Below are positions 8,547-17,595 of a stretch of 64,000 nt of DNA, piece by piece. The notes under the pieces are model-generated. The model ran no database searches. It saw nothing but the letters and a program-made list of their open reading frames with translations, and was not told the origin of the DNA. The translations under genes were made by a program, and so were the position numbers. Position 1 is the first letter of the stretch; each line of letters begins with the position of its first letter. The DNA is from 34-65-8 sp963529855 (lineage in GTDB: Bacteria; Pseudomonadota; Alphaproteobacteria; Sphingomonadales; Sphingomonadaceae): assembly GCA_963529855.1 (NCBI GenBank), contig CAURZK010000002.1, positions 310,001-374,000 on the forward strand, read 5' to 3'.

Positions 8547-8990
8547 ATGCGTATCATCTTAGCCTTTGCGGCTGTGGCCGCGCTTGCCGCTTGTGGCGAA
8601 CCTGCACCCGAACCAGTCGCGGAAGAAACCACCGCGCCCGAACCAATGGCCGAAGCGGGCGTGACGCCTGGCGTCTACGACGCTTTCGACGCCGATGGCC
8701 CTGCGGGCACGACCACGATCAATGCCGATGGAACGTACATCGACGTCGATGCGGACGGCACCGAACGGCGCGGCACTTACGTGCGCCGCAGCGGGCAGGA
8801 TTGTTTCGATCCGGATGGTGATGAGGCCGAAGTTTGCTGGACGGTCGGCGCACCTGCCGCCGACGGCAGCTTCACTGCCACCAGCCCGGAAGGAATGGAA
8901 CTGACGATCCGGCCGCGCGCTGCCGAAACCGCGCCGGCGGCAGAGCCGGTTGCCGATGCACCAGCGACACCCGCGCCAGCGGCGAACTGA
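8547..8990 (+). CDS. Hypothetical lipoprotein
   Basis: The family is not recognised. The protein has 147 residues. The start at 8547 is preceded by a strong GGGGGAGGA site and encodes a type II signal ending LAALAAC, so Cys16 is the likely lipidated residue. A Pro/Glu-rich spacer follows (EPAPEPVAEETTAPEP), then a compact region with repeated Asp/Gly/Thr character (GTYIDVDADGTERRG and a Cys pair in QDCFDPDGDEAEVCW), and an Ala/Pro-rich tail. It probably sits in the outer membrane or periplasmic face. It is convergent with the SH3 protein gene. Confidence 0.75.
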   Translation: MRIILAFAAVAALAACGEPAPEPVAEETTAPEPMAEAGVTPGVYDAFDADGPAGTTTINADGTYIDVDADGTERRGTYVRRSGQDCFDPDGDEAEVCWTVGAPAADGSFTATSPEGMELTIRPRAAETAPAAEPVADAPATPAPAAN

Positions 8991-8998
8991 CGGGTAGC

Positions 8999-9022
8999 CG
9001 GGCGAACCTCAGGGTTCGCCCG
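8999..9022. terminator. Hairpin between convergent genes, likely bidirectional terminator
   Basis: A ten-base stem, CGGGCGAACC (8999-9008) with GGTTCGCCCG (9013-9022), closes a TCAG loop. It lies just after the lipoprotein stop and includes the stop codon of the facing SH3 gene in its loop. There is no T-run on either side, so it may act as a pause or transcript-end stabiliser rather than a classic intrinsic terminator. Confidence 0.5.
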
Positions 9023-9473
9023 CGCCCCACAAGCGATCGGCCCGGACCCAGCCCCGGCGTCCGTCGACATCGAATTCGCACCACCCGTCGTCGCAGTCGC
9101 CGAGCGCGCCGATTACGCCCGGCTCAAGCCGCCACTTGAGGTTCGCGCTGTCGGAAGGCTCCGCGCGCATTGCAGCCAGTTCATCCCCGACGACGACGGC
9201 GCCCCGGTCGGGGCTGAGCAGGCTCGACGCGACCCACCCTTGCGCGCCTTCGTGATCCCGGACCAGGCGCCACCCGTCGACCACCCGTACGACCTTCAGC
9301 GGCAGGCCTGGCCTTTTATAGACCCATGCGACCTTGTAATCGCGGCTGGGCCCAACCCGCATGTACATTTCTTCGGCGCGAATGGTCGCCCAATAGGGAA
9401 CCTCGCGGTCCTGCGCGGCAGCTGGCAAGGCCAGGACCGCGAGCGTAATAGCGATGAGGAAGCGTCGGAACAT
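9009..9473 (-). CDS. Secreted SH3-domain protein
   Basis: A signal peptide (MFRRFLIAITLAVLALPAAAQ) is followed by a bacterial SH3-type module: residues about 24-85 include YMRVGPSRDYKVAWVYKRPG and VVDGWRLVRDHEGAQGWVASSLL, the typical pattern of aromatic and Gly residues. A second SH3-like repeat follows, ending GWCEFDVDGRRGWVRADRLWG. Such proteins usually sit in the periplasm and bind peptidoglycan or other cell-wall ligands. The ATG at 9473 was chosen because the signal peptide begins there; longer upstream readings would bury it. It is divergent from the hydroxyacid dehydrogenase gene. Confidence 0.85.
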   Translation of the reverse strand: MFRRFLIAITLAVLALPAAAQDREVPYWATIRAEEMYMRVGPSRDYKVAWVYKRPGLPLKVVRVVDGWRLVRDHEGAQGWVASSLLSPDRGAVVVGDELAAMRAEPSDSANLKWRLEPGVIGALGDCDDGWCEFDVDGRRGWVRADRLWGAGEP

Positions 9474-9565
9474 GGGGCACTTTTCTAGCTGTTGCATTCG
9501 GCGCACTTCAAGCGATTCGCGCATGCGCTTGACCGCTCCGCCCTCCCCGTCCTAGCGCGGCAGGC

Positions 9566-10582
9566 ATGAGTAACAGCAAGGGCATGCCGGGCCACCGGAT
9601 CGAAGGCAAGCCGCGGGTGGTCGTCACCCGCCATCTGATGCCGGCCGTGGAAGCGCGAATGGCGGAGCTGTTCGAGACGTCGCTCAACGAAGCCGACGAA
9701 CCTTTCACCCGCGAACAACTCGCCGCAGCGATGCGCGAGGCACACGTGCTGGTGCCTACCGTGACCGATCGGATCGATGCCGCGCTGATCGATCAGGCGG
9801 GTGAGCAACTGGGCCTGATCGCTAACTTCGGGGCGGGCACGGACCACATCGACCTGAAAGCCGCCGCCGCGCGCAAGATCCTGGTGACCAATACGCCGGG
9901 CGTATTTACCGACGACACCGCCGACATCGCGATGGAGATGATTATCGGCATCCCGCGCCGGGTGCGTGAAGGCGTCGCCCTGGTGCGGCGCGGCGAATGG
10001 ACCGGCTGGGCGCCTTCGGCCATGCTGGGGCGCAAGTTGGCAGGCAAGGTGCTCGGCATCGTCGGCATGGGCCGCATCGGCCAGGCTGTCGCGCACCGCG
10101 CTCGCGCCTTTGGGCTAGAAATCGCCTATCACAATCGCAAGCGCCTGCCCGAGGCGATCGAGCGTATGCTGGGCGTGCGGCATGTCGCCAGCCTCGATGA
10201 TTTGGTGGCGGAGGCGGACATCCTCACCCTGCACTGCCCCGCCACGCGCGACACCCATCACCTGATGGACGCACGGAGGTTCGGTTTGATGAAGGAAGGC
10301 GCTTGCCTCATCAACACTGCGCGCGGCGAATTGATCGATCAGGACGCGTTGATCGCCGCGCTAGCTTCAGGCCGGCTCGCCGGGGCCGGCCTTGACGTCT
10401 ATCCCGATGAACCGCGCGTCGACCCGCGCCTGCTCGAATTCCCCAACGTGATGACCCTGCCCCATATCGGCAGCGCCACGCGCGAAGGGCGCGAGGATTC
10501 AGGCCACAAGGTCATCGCTAACATCCGCATGTGGGCGGACGGGCACCGCCCGCCCGACCAGGTGCTGGACGCGCTCGTCTAG
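9566..10582 (+). CDS. D-2-hydroxyacid (glyoxylate/glycerate-type) dehydrogenase
   Basis: This is an NAD(P)-dependent D-isomer-specific 2-hydroxyacid dehydrogenase, which reduces a 2-keto acid such as glyoxylate or hydroxypyruvate. The nucleotide-binding glycine motif is GIVGMGRIGQAVA (about residue 163-175), the catalytic Arg is in INTARGELIDQ (about 246), the Glu in YPDEPRVDP and the His in LPHIGSAT. It has 338 residues, normal length. The start MSNSKGMPGHR has a second in-frame ATG six codons later. It ends three bases before the convergent nitronate monooxygenase gene. Confidence 0.9.
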   Translation: MSNSKGMPGHRIEGKPRVVVTRHLMPAVEARMAELFETSLNEADEPFTREQLAAAMREAHVLVPTVTDRIDAALIDQAGEQLGLIANFGAGTDHIDLKAAAARKILVTNTPGVFTDDTADIAMEMIIGIPRRVREGVALVRRGEWTGWAPSAMLGRKLAGKVLGIVGMGRIGQAVAHRARAFGLEIAYHNRKRLPEAIERMLGVRHVASLDDLVAEADILTLHCPATRDTHHLMDARRFGLMKEGACLINTARGELIDQDALIAALASGRLAGAGLDVYPDEPRVDPRLLEFPNVMTLPHIGSATREGREDSGHKVIANIRMWADGHRPPDQVLDALV

Positions 10583-10585
10583 GGG

Positions 10586-11992
10586 TCAATCCCCGGTCAG
10601 GATGCGTTCGACCAGCTGCTGCACCGTAGGGGTGAAGTTGTTAGAATAGAACGGGTCCTGCTTGAAGCGGTACGCCGCGTGACCCGCGAAAGCGAGGTTT
10701 TCGTCCGGGTCGCCGCCATGGGCGATATCCTGCAGGGTCTTTTGGATGCAGAAGCTGCGCGGATCGGCCAGGCGCCCCGTGGTGTGGTCGTCGTGGTCCT
10801 TCCAGCTCGAAAACTGGCAATGCGACAGGCAGCCCATGCAGGCCTGCTGGTCGAGCCGGATCTGCTCCGCGCTTTCGGGCGTGACGAACACGACCGTGTC
10901 ATCGGGAGTCTTTAGCGGCTCGGTGAAACCTTCGTGGATCCAGGCGAGCGCCTTGCGCTGGTCGCCGGGGTGAACCCAGAAATACTTGGCCTTGCCATGA
11001 TCGGCCAGCGGCACCGTGCCATCTTCCTGGTCCCGTTTGAAGATCGGGATCTGCCGTTCGCTGCGGTGCATCAAATCATACAGGAACGGCGTCTTGACCG
11101 CGCTGGAGTAGAAGCCGGTGGGGCTGAACTTGTGCAGCAGCACATCGCCCGGCTCGACTGTGCGGAGCATGTCCTTCCACACCTGCGGGATCGGGCTTTC
11201 CTCGGTCAGCAGCGGGCGGGTGCCGAACTGGAACATGATCTTACCCAGTTCCGGATTGTCGATCCAGTCGTTCCATTCGCGCAGGAACCACACGCCGCCG
11301 GCCATGACGATCGCGGTGTCTTCGCTGACGCCTTCGGCGCGCATCGTGTCACGAAGCGCCTTGACGCGGGGGTATGGGTCTTCAGGTACCCGCGGATCTT
11401 CGGCATTGGACAGGCCGTTGTGACCACCCGCCAGCCAGGGATCTTCATAAACGACCGCTGCCATCAGGTCCGGCACCTTGGAATAGCTGCGCTTCCACAA
11501 TGCGCGGAAGGCGCGGGCCGAGCTGACGATCGGGAGGTAGCAAACGTTGTAGCGCGCTGCGATCTCGGCCAGCTTGTAGGGCATCCCCGCCCCGCATGTG
11601 ACGCCGGTGATCATGCCGGGGCAATTTTCCAGCACGCCTTCCAGCACCTGCTGCGCGCCGCCCATCTCCCACAATACGTTGATATTGATCGCGCCCCTGC
11701 CGCCGGCGATCTCGTGCGCACGGCGGACCTGTTCGGTCGCGCCGTCGATGGCATAGCGGACCAGCTGTTCGAAGCGTTCCTTGCGGGTCGCCTGGGGGTA
11801 GACCTGCGGGATCGGGTTGCCATCCTCGTCGTAGCTGTCGGCATTGACTGCGCTGACAGTGCCGATGCCCCCGGCCGCCGCCCACGCGCCCGAACTCAGA
11901 TGGTTCGTCGCCGAAACGCCCTTGCCGCCTTCGACCAGCGGCCAGACTTCGCGGCCGCCATAGACGATGGGGCTCAAACCCTTGAAGCTCAT
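10586..11992 (-). CDS. Nitronate monooxygenase family FMN enzyme
   Basis: This 468-residue protein belongs to the nitronate monooxygenase / 2-nitropropane dioxygenase family, which uses FMN to oxidise alkyl nitronates. The TIM-barrel features are visible: the N-terminal SATNHLSSGAWAAAGGIGTVS segment, GVTCGAGMPYKLAE and IVMAGGVWFLREW. It belongs to the long form with an added C-terminal part holding a Cys cluster (ACMGCLSHCQFSSW) and an FCIQ cysteine, a possible metal site. It is probably co-transcribed with the methyltransferase upstream. The physiological substrate is not evident. Confidence 0.85.
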   Translation of the reverse strand: MSFKGLSPIVYGGREVWPLVEGGKGVSATNHLSSGAWAAAGGIGTVSAVNADSYDEDGNPIPQVYPQATRKERFEQLVRYAIDGATEQVRRAHEIAGGRGAININVLWEMGGAQQVLEGVLENCPGMITGVTCGAGMPYKLAEIAARYNVCYLPIVSSARAFRALWKRSYSKVPDLMAAVVYEDPWLAGGHNGLSNAEDPRVPEDPYPRVKALRDTMRAEGVSEDTAIVMAGGVWFLREWNDWIDNPELGKIMFQFGTRPLLTEESPIPQVWKDMLRTVEPGDVLLHKFSPTGFYSSAVKTPFLYDLMHRSERQIPIFKRDQEDGTVPLADHGKAKYFWVHPGDQRKALAWIHEGFTEPLKTPDDTVVFVTPESAEQIRLDQQACMGCLSHCQFSSWKDHDDHTTGRLADPRSFCIQKTLQDIAHGGDPDENLAFAGHAAYRFKQDPFYSNNFTPTVQQLVERILTGD

Positions 11993-12034
11993 TGAATATC
12001 CAATCCAGTATGGGCGCGATACGCGCCGCCAAAC

Positions 12035-12766
12035 TTATCCTCGACCCGCGCTCGCGGACTGTCCGCGGCAAGGCTTGATCGCCTGTGGTTCCGGCCTCTT
12101 AGCGGCGCGTTTGAACTGTGCATAGTACCCCGCCAGCTCCGGCGCGTCGCGGTAAGCGTCCAGCTCGTACCCGACCTGCTTGAACTCGCAGCTGAGCAGC
12201 AACGGGTCGATCCCGTGCTGGTCGGTGGGGCGGTCGACATCGACCACGATCACCCGCCCGCCTTCACGCAGCGACGGCCACAACCGCCACAGGAAAGCAT
12301 ATGGCTCCTGCACCTCGTGATACATGTGGACCAGGAACACGCGGTCGAAACTGCCGGGCGGCAATTCGGGATCGTCGGGCTCGCCGAACTTGATCGAGAC
12401 ATTGTCGAGCCGTTCGCGCTCGACCCGCTGGGCTAGCCTCGCCAGCGCCTCCTCATCGATGTCCTGGGCCAGCACACGGCCATCCTCGCCCACCCGCTCG
12501 GCCAGGCGCACAGTGTAATAGCCGTTGCCCGCCCCGATGTCGGCAACGGTCATGCCCGGTTCGATCCCGGCCAGGTCCATGACCTTTTCCGCCTCACCGC
12601 GATTGTCCCGCTCGGTCTCGGTCGAGAACTGGTTCGAACCGAGGTCCGACACGGGTCGGTCCGGCATCGGAAACGCACGCGAGGTTTCGGGGCGATTGTC
12701 CGGAACCTCGCCACCGCACGCGGAAAGCAGCAGGACCAGTGGCAGGAATGAAGCAAGGCGCGACAT
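12035..12766 (-). CDS. Lipoprotein-anchored class I SAM-dependent methyltransferase
   Basis: The protein carries a Rossmann methyltransferase fold: motif I VADIGAGNGYYTVRLAE (about residue 75-90), the acidic VLAQDIDEEAL and FDRVFLVHMYHEV. Before this it has an N-terminal type II signal peptide ending LLLSAC, making Cys17 the predicted lipidated residue. A Pro/Arg-rich spacer separates the two. The ATG at 12766 has AGAGGA upstream and gives 243 residues. Export of a SAM-using enzyme is odd because SAM is cytoplasmic; either the signal is a non-cleaved anchor or the fold has a non-catalytic role. It lies between prfB and the nitronate monooxygenase gene. Confidence 0.8.
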   Translation of the reverse strand: MSRLASFLPLVLLLSACGGEVPDNRPETSRAFPMPDRPVSDLGSNQFSTETERDNRGEAEKVMDLAGIEPGMTVADIGAGNGYYTVRLAERVGEDGRVLAQDIDEEALARLAQRVERERLDNVSIKFGEPDDPELPPGSFDRVFLVHMYHEVQEPYAFLWRLWPSLREGGRVIVVDVDRPTDQHGIDPLLLSCEFKQVGYELDAYRDAPELAGYYAQFKRAAKRPEPQAIKPCRGQSASAGRG

Positions 12767-12847
12767 GATCTTGCCGTCCTCTAGCCGGTGCGCACCGGGC
12801 TGGCAAAGCGAAGTTGGCATCACGCGCCAGCCTGGGGTGGAAGCAAT

Positions 12848-13975
12848 TTAATCCGCGTCCTCCACCTCGACCTTTTCGCCGGTTACGCGCTGCGCCAGCG
12901 AGGCCGCGATGAAATCGTCCAGTGCGCCGTCGAGCACCGCATCCGGGTTGGTCGAGGTTACGCCGGTACGTAGGTCCTTGACCATTTGATAGGGCTGCAG
13001 GACGTAGCTCCTGATCTGGTGGCCCCACCCGATGTCGCTCTTGGCCGAATGCTCGGCGCTGGCGGCCTCCTCGCGGGCGCGCATTTCGGCTTCATAGAGG
13101 CGCGCCTTGAGCATGTTCATCGCGATATCGCGGTTCTTGTGCTGGCTGCGGTCCTGCTGGCTGGCGACCACGATACCCGATGGTTGGTGGGTGATGCGCA
13201 CCGCGCTGTCAGTCGTGTTGACGTGCTGACCGCCTGCTCCGCTGGCGCGGTAGGTGTCGATCTTGAGATCGGCCGGGTTGATCTCGATCTCGAAGCTGTC
13301 GTCGATCACGGGATAGACCCAGACCGAGCTGAAGCTGGTGTGGCGGCGTGCGCTGCTGTCGTACGGGCTGATGCGGACCAGCCGGTGGACCCCGCTTTCC
13401 GTCTTGGCATAGCCATAGGCATTGTCGCCCTTGATCAGCAGCGTGGCCGACTTGATGCCGGCGGCCTCACCCGCCTGGTATTCAACTGTCTCGACCTTGA
13501 AGCCCTTGCGCTCTGCCCAGCGGGCATACATGCGCAGCAGCATCTCGGCCCAGTCCTGGCTTTCGGTGCCGCCCGCGCCCGCATGGATTTCGAGGTAGGT
13601 GTCGTTGCCGTCGACCTCGCCCGAAAGCAGCGCCTTTACCTTATCGGCATCGGCACGCGCGGCCAATGCGGCCAGGCTGGCCAGGCCGTCGGCAATGACG
13701 TCCTCGTCGCCTTCGGCCTCGCCCATTTCCACGAATTCGACCGCGTCGGCCATCTCGGCGGAGATCTGCTTCACCGTGCCGATCGCATCGGCGAGCATCT
13801 TCTGTTCGCGGCTGATCGCCTGCGCCTGCTTGGGGTCGTCCCACAGCTTCGGGTCCTGCACCCGCGCGTCGAGTTCGTCGAGGCGGCGCAGCGCGCGCTC
13901 CCAATCGAGCGACTGGCGCACCAGTGCCAGCGCAGCCTGGATACGATCGATATGGGCCTGCCCTTCGGCACGCAT
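12848..13975 (-). CDS. prfB: Peptide chain release factor 2
   Basis: RF2 ends translation at UGA and UAA. The catalytic GGQ is at residues 248-250 (RASGAGGQHVNTTDS). The stop-codon reading tripeptide, SPF in E. coli, is SPY here (RISPYDSSARRHTSF, residues 203-205). The N-terminal helical domain is complete. No in-frame UGA interrupts the reading frame, so the programmed +1 frameshift that regulates RF2 in many bacteria is absent. Length is 375 residues, slightly longer than E. coli. The gene follows the PBP1A gene on the same strand and is likely in one transcript with it. Confidence 0.96.
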   Translation of the reverse strand: MRAEGQAHIDRIQAALALVRQSLDWERALRRLDELDARVQDPKLWDDPKQAQAISREQKMLADAIGTVKQISAEMADAVEFVEMGEAEGDEDVIADGLASLAALAARADADKVKALLSGEVDGNDTYLEIHAGAGGTESQDWAEMLLRMYARWAERKGFKVETVEYQAGEAAGIKSATLLIKGDNAYGYAKTESGVHRLVRISPYDSSARRHTSFSSVWVYPVIDDSFEIEINPADLKIDTYRASGAGGQHVNTTDSAVRITHQPSGIVVASQQDRSQHKNRDIAMNMLKARLYEAEMRAREEAASAEHSAKSDIGWGHQIRSYVLQPYQMVKDLRTGVTSTNPDAVLDGALDDFIAASLAQRVTGEKVEVEDAD

Positions 13976-14057
13976 AGGGGAAACTCCAGCGAATGAACGG
14001 CCGCCCGCTTAGGGGCGGGACCGGTGTGTGGCAATGGTGGGCGGGGCAGCAGGGCGG

Positions 14058-16574
14058 CTAGTAGATCCCGCCTTGCTCCTCGACAAAGTCCTCGCGCCGT
14101 GTTTCCGAAGTCGTTTCGCGCGGGCGTTCGGTCGCGGCCTGGCGGCCCCGGCGAAGCAGCGCGAGGATTTCCTTGCGGCGCGTTTCGATCTCGTCGGCGC
14201 GGGTGCTGCGCGGCGGTTCGGTGTCGGGCTTGAACGCCTCCCAGATGATCGCGGATTTCGGATCGGCCGTGGCCATCCCGTCGAGCACGCGCTTGCCGCT
14301 GCGCCGGTCGATGCGGACCATGCGGACCCCAGCGGGCGCGACGAACGGCTCGCCGCTCCAGCGGTCGCGGGTCTCGCGCACGAACTGCAGGAACATCGGC
14401 GCGGCGGTGTTGCCGCCCTGGACATAGCCGCCCAGGTTACGCGGCTGGTCGTAGCCAATGTAGACGCCCGCGACGTAATCCGCCGACCCGCCCACGAACC
14501 AGGCGTTGGTGGGCCCAGTGGTGGTCCCGGTCTTGCCGAACAGCGGCAGTTCCAGCACCCGCAGGCGCGTTGCCGTGCCACGCTCGACCACGCCGGTCAG
14601 CATGTGCTGCACCTGGAACGCTGTGCGTGGGTCCATCACCTGCTTCCCGCCGGGCTTGAGGCGCGGCATCGGCTGTCCGTCCCATTCGGCCATGTTGCAA
14701 CCGGTGCAGGCGCGCTTGTCCGCCCGCCAGATCACCTTGCCGCGGCGATCCTGGATATAGTCGATCACCGTCGGTTCGAACTGACGCCCATCGTTGGCCA
14801 GTGCGGAATAGGCATTGACCATCTTGAGCACGGTCGTGTCGCCCGCACCCAGCGCGAAGGCGGGATAGGGTTCATAGCTGCCGATGCCGACCTGTTCGAA
14901 CGTCTTGATGACCTTGGGCATCCCCGCGTCCATCGCGATGTGAACCGTCATCAGGTTCTTCGACTGTTCGAGGCCGTAGCGCATCGGATAGATGCCCCCG
15001 CCCCGCTCGCCGCCAAAGTTGCGGAAGCATTTCTCACCCAGGTTCGCGCCTTGATAGAAACAGTACGTCTGGTCGGGGACCGGGGTCGCCGGGGTCATCC
15101 CGTTGTCGAGGCCAGCGGCATAGACGAACGGCTTGATCGTCGATCCGGGCTGGCGTTCGGCCTGGGTGGCCCGGTTGAACGAGGCGAGCCGGTCGTCGAA
15201 CCCGCCCTGCATTGCGACCACGCGGCCCGTCTGCGGGTCCTGCGCGACAAAGCCCCCCGATACCCCTGGCACCGTGCGCACGCGCCAGCCATTGCCCTGC
15301 GGTGAAGCAGCGATGACATCACCGGCCTTCAACTCGTCGGGAAGGCCCGACAGGGGAAACGTCTTCCCGTCGGCGAACCCGATCTGCGCACTGTTGCCCG
15401 ACCGCTGGGTCACCACACCCACGCGCCAGTCACGATAGTTGATGCCCAGGTACGAGCTTTGAAGCTGGCCCGCCCAGTCTCCGCCGGATACGTCGATCGT
15501 TGCGATCGGGCCGCCCCAGCCTCGGTTGCCGTGGTAGCGCATGATACCTTCGCGCAAGGCATTGCGCGCAGCATCCTGCATATCGGTGTCGAGCGAGGTG
15601 CGCACCCACAGCCCACCCGCGTAAACGCTGTTCGGGCCGTCTTCCGCCGTCTCGCCGAAATCCGCGATGAGCTGGCGGCGGACTTCCTCAAGGAAATAGC
15701 CCGCATCTGCCGAGCGTTCGGTGCGCTGGGTGACGAGGCCGAGCGGCATGGCCTTGGCGCTCGCCGCCTCCTGCGCAGTGATAAAGCCGTCTTCAACCAT
15801 GCGATCGAGCACGAAGTTGCGCCGTTCGAGCGCGCGTGCCTCGTTCTTGGCGCGCCCGTAGGTTTCAGGCGCCTTGGGCAGGATCGAGAGGAAAGCGGTT
15901 TCATGCAGCGCGAGATCGCCAACGTCCTTGTCGAAATAGGCGCGGGCTGCGGCCTGCACGCCGAAGCTGCGTCGACCGAGCGGAATCTCGTTCAGGTACA
16001 GCTCGAAGATTTCCTGCTTGGTCAGCACATCTTCGATACGGCGGGCGAGCAGCATTTCCTTGAGCTTGCGCGTGACCGAATATTCGTCGCCCAACAGCAG
16101 GTTCTTGGCGACCTGCTGCGTGATGGTCGAGCCGCCGACCGCGCGCTCGCCGGAGCCGAGCTTGCTGGCATAATCGAACACCGCATTGAGCGTGCCGGTC
16201 AGATCGACGCCGCCGTGGCTGAAGAAGGTCTTGTCTTCGGCGGAAAGGAACGCTTCGATCAACTGCTGCGGGAAATCGCGGTATTGGAGCTGGACGCGCC
16301 GCTCGCGGGCATAGGAATGGACGATTTCCCCGTCGATCCCGCGAACCACTGTCGGCAGCGGGGTTTCGTAATCGGCCAGGCTTTCCGCATCGGGCAAGTC
16401 GCTGGCAAGGAAGATCCACAGCGCCAGCAGCATGGCAAAGCCCGCCCCTGCGGCGGACACCAGCCAGCGGAACCAGCGCTTTTCGTGCCAGTTATGCCGG
16501 AGCCACGCCAGCGCCCCGCTGGCATCGCGGCGGATTCGGTAGCGGATATAGTCGGTTGTCGATTGTTCGGCCAT
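14058..16574 (-). CDS. mrcA: Penicillin-binding protein 1A, bifunctional peptidoglycan synthase
   Basis: This inner-membrane enzyme polymerises glycan strands and cross-links peptides. After a single membrane anchor (about 38-57) comes the GT51 glycosyltransferase domain, with catalytic Glu113 in SAEDKTFFSHGG and GSTITQQVAKNLL near 148-160. The transpeptidase domain has the nucleophile Ser478 in GSTIKPF, the SKN triad in LEQSKNLMT and KTGT in FGKTGTTTGPTNAW. The C-terminus is a charged Arg/Glu tail. It has 838 residues, typical for alphaproteobacterial PBP1A. It lies between the amidase gene and prfB, a grouping that ties wall synthesis and wall cleavage. Confidence 0.96.
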   Translation of the reverse strand: MAEQSTTDYIRYRIRRDASGALAWLRHNWHEKRWFRWLVSAAGAGFAMLLALWIFLASDLPDAESLADYETPLPTVVRGIDGEIVHSYARERRVQLQYRDFPQQLIEAFLSAEDKTFFSHGGVDLTGTLNAVFDYASKLGSGERAVGGSTITQQVAKNLLLGDEYSVTRKLKEMLLARRIEDVLTKQEIFELYLNEIPLGRRSFGVQAAARAYFDKDVGDLALHETAFLSILPKAPETYGRAKNEARALERRNFVLDRMVEDGFITAQEAASAKAMPLGLVTQRTERSADAGYFLEEVRRQLIADFGETAEDGPNSVYAGGLWVRTSLDTDMQDAARNALREGIMRYHGNRGWGGPIATIDVSGGDWAGQLQSSYLGINYRDWRVGVVTQRSGNSAQIGFADGKTFPLSGLPDELKAGDVIAASPQGNGWRVRTVPGVSGGFVAQDPQTGRVVAMQGGFDDRLASFNRATQAERQPGSTIKPFVYAAGLDNGMTPATPVPDQTYCFYQGANLGEKCFRNFGGERGGGIYPMRYGLEQSKNLMTVHIAMDAGMPKVIKTFEQVGIGSYEPYPAFALGAGDTTVLKMVNAYSALANDGRQFEPTVIDYIQDRRGKVIWRADKRACTGCNMAEWDGQPMPRLKPGGKQVMDPRTAFQVQHMLTGVVERGTATRLRVLELPLFGKTGTTTGPTNAWFVGGSADYVAGVYIGYDQPRNLGGYVQGGNTAAPMFLQFVRETRDRWSGEPFVAPAGVRMVRIDRRSGKRVLDGMATADPKSAIIWEAFKPDTEPPRSTRADEIETRRKEILALLRRGRQAATERPRETTSETRREDFVEEQGGIY

Positions 16575-16725
16575 GATCGCCCAGCGCCTTAGAGCATTTT
16601 CGCGGCTGGTGGAAACACCCGGTGATCCGGAAAATACGCAGCGCGTAATTGCGCGCTATCGCGCCTTGCGCGGTGGCAGAACAAGGGTTGACCGACCATG
16701 AACCGTGCCCCGCCCCATCATCGGC

Positions 16726-17595
16726 TCAGGCCCCTGCCTGGCGGGCGAAATAGATGCGGATCGCCCGCGCCATCACTTGCGCGAAACGTTGCCGGCCCGC
16801 ATCGGACGCGAGCCGCTCCGCCTCCTCGGGGTCGGTGATGAAGCCAGCTTCGTAAAGCACTGCAGGCACATCGGGGGCGCGAAGTACGGCCAGCGCGGCC
16901 GATCGGCGCGCCTGCGGATGAAACGACAAGGTCCCCTCCCCCTCGCGCACGATCAGCCTGGCAAATTCGGCGGAGGTCTGCTGGACCCGGCGCTGCGACA
17001 GGTCGACCAATATCGCGCTCACATCCTCGCTTTGCCCCTCAATGCGTACGCCGTTGAGCCGGTCGACAGCGTTTTCGCGCTCGGCAAAGCGGGCCGCGGC
17101 TTCGCTCGAAGCGCTGTTCGACAAGGTGTAGATACTTGCCCCGCGCACCCCTTCCTTTTCCCCCGAAGAATCCGCGTGGATCGAAACAAGGAGATCAGCG
17201 CCAAGCCGGCGCGCGATCTCCGGCCGCTCGCCCAGGGCCAGGAACCGGTCGTCCTCCCGAGTCAGGGCGACGCGGATGCCGCCTTCTTCCACCAGTTCAT
17301 CGCGCAGCGCCAGCGCGAGCGCGAGCACGACTTCCTTTTCCCGATAACCACCGCCACTGGCGCCCGGGTCCTTGCCGCCATGCCCGGCATCGATCACCAC
17401 CAGTGGCCGCGACCGGTCGGGCGGGCCATAAATTCTTGGCAGCCCGACCGGGTCGCCCGCTTCGGGCAGTACTAGGCGCACGACGTAATCCCGCCCCAGG
17501 TGCGGCACCGGTATCGTCAGCCCGAGCGCATAGACCACGCCCAGCAATCCGAGCGGAGCCAGGAACAACAGCGCAGTCAGCAGACGCATCGACAT
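16726..17595 (-). CDS. N-acetylmuramoyl-L-alanine amidase (Amidase_3)
   Basis: This zinc enzyme cuts the amide between muramic acid and the stem peptide, usually during daughter-cell separation. An N-terminal hydrophobic segment (LLTALLFLAPLGLLGVVYALG) acts as signal or anchor. The catalytic domain begins about residue 66: VVIDAGHGGKDPGA (zinc His), YREKEVV (zinc Glu), VSIHADS (zinc His) and LYEAGFITDPEE (catalytic Glu). At 289 residues there is no room for a long AMIN domain. Two starts six bases apart (MSMRLL) are equally possible. It is divergent from rne and upstream of the PBP1A gene. Confidence 0.93.
   Translation of the reverse strand: MSMRLLTALLFLAPLGLLGVVYALGLTIPVPHLGRDYVVRLVLPEAGDPVGLPRIYGPPDRSRPLVVIDAGHGGKDPGASGGGYREKEVVLALALALRDELVEEGGIRVALTREDDRFLALGERPEIARRLGADLLVSIHADSSGEKEGVRGASIYTLSNSASSEAAARFAERENAVDRLNGVRIEGQSEDVSAILVDLSQRRVQQTSAEFARLIVREGEGTLSFHPQARRSAALAVLRAPDVPAVLYEAGFITDPEEAERLASDAGRQRFAQVMARAIRIYFARQAGA

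Noticed and set aside
6917..8632. Minus-strand frame over the thiolase and into the aldehyde dehydrogenase
   Set aside because: It overlaps two strongly supported genes and shows no motif.
10577..10605. Possible terminator between the hydroxyacid dehydrogenase and nitronate monooxygenase genes
   Set aside because: Only a four-base GGGG/CCCC pairing is visible, too weak to list.
16575..16725. Small gene or RNA in the gap between PBP1A and the amidase
   Set aside because: There is no good start with a ribosome site and no convincing stem-loop; I see nothing specific in it.
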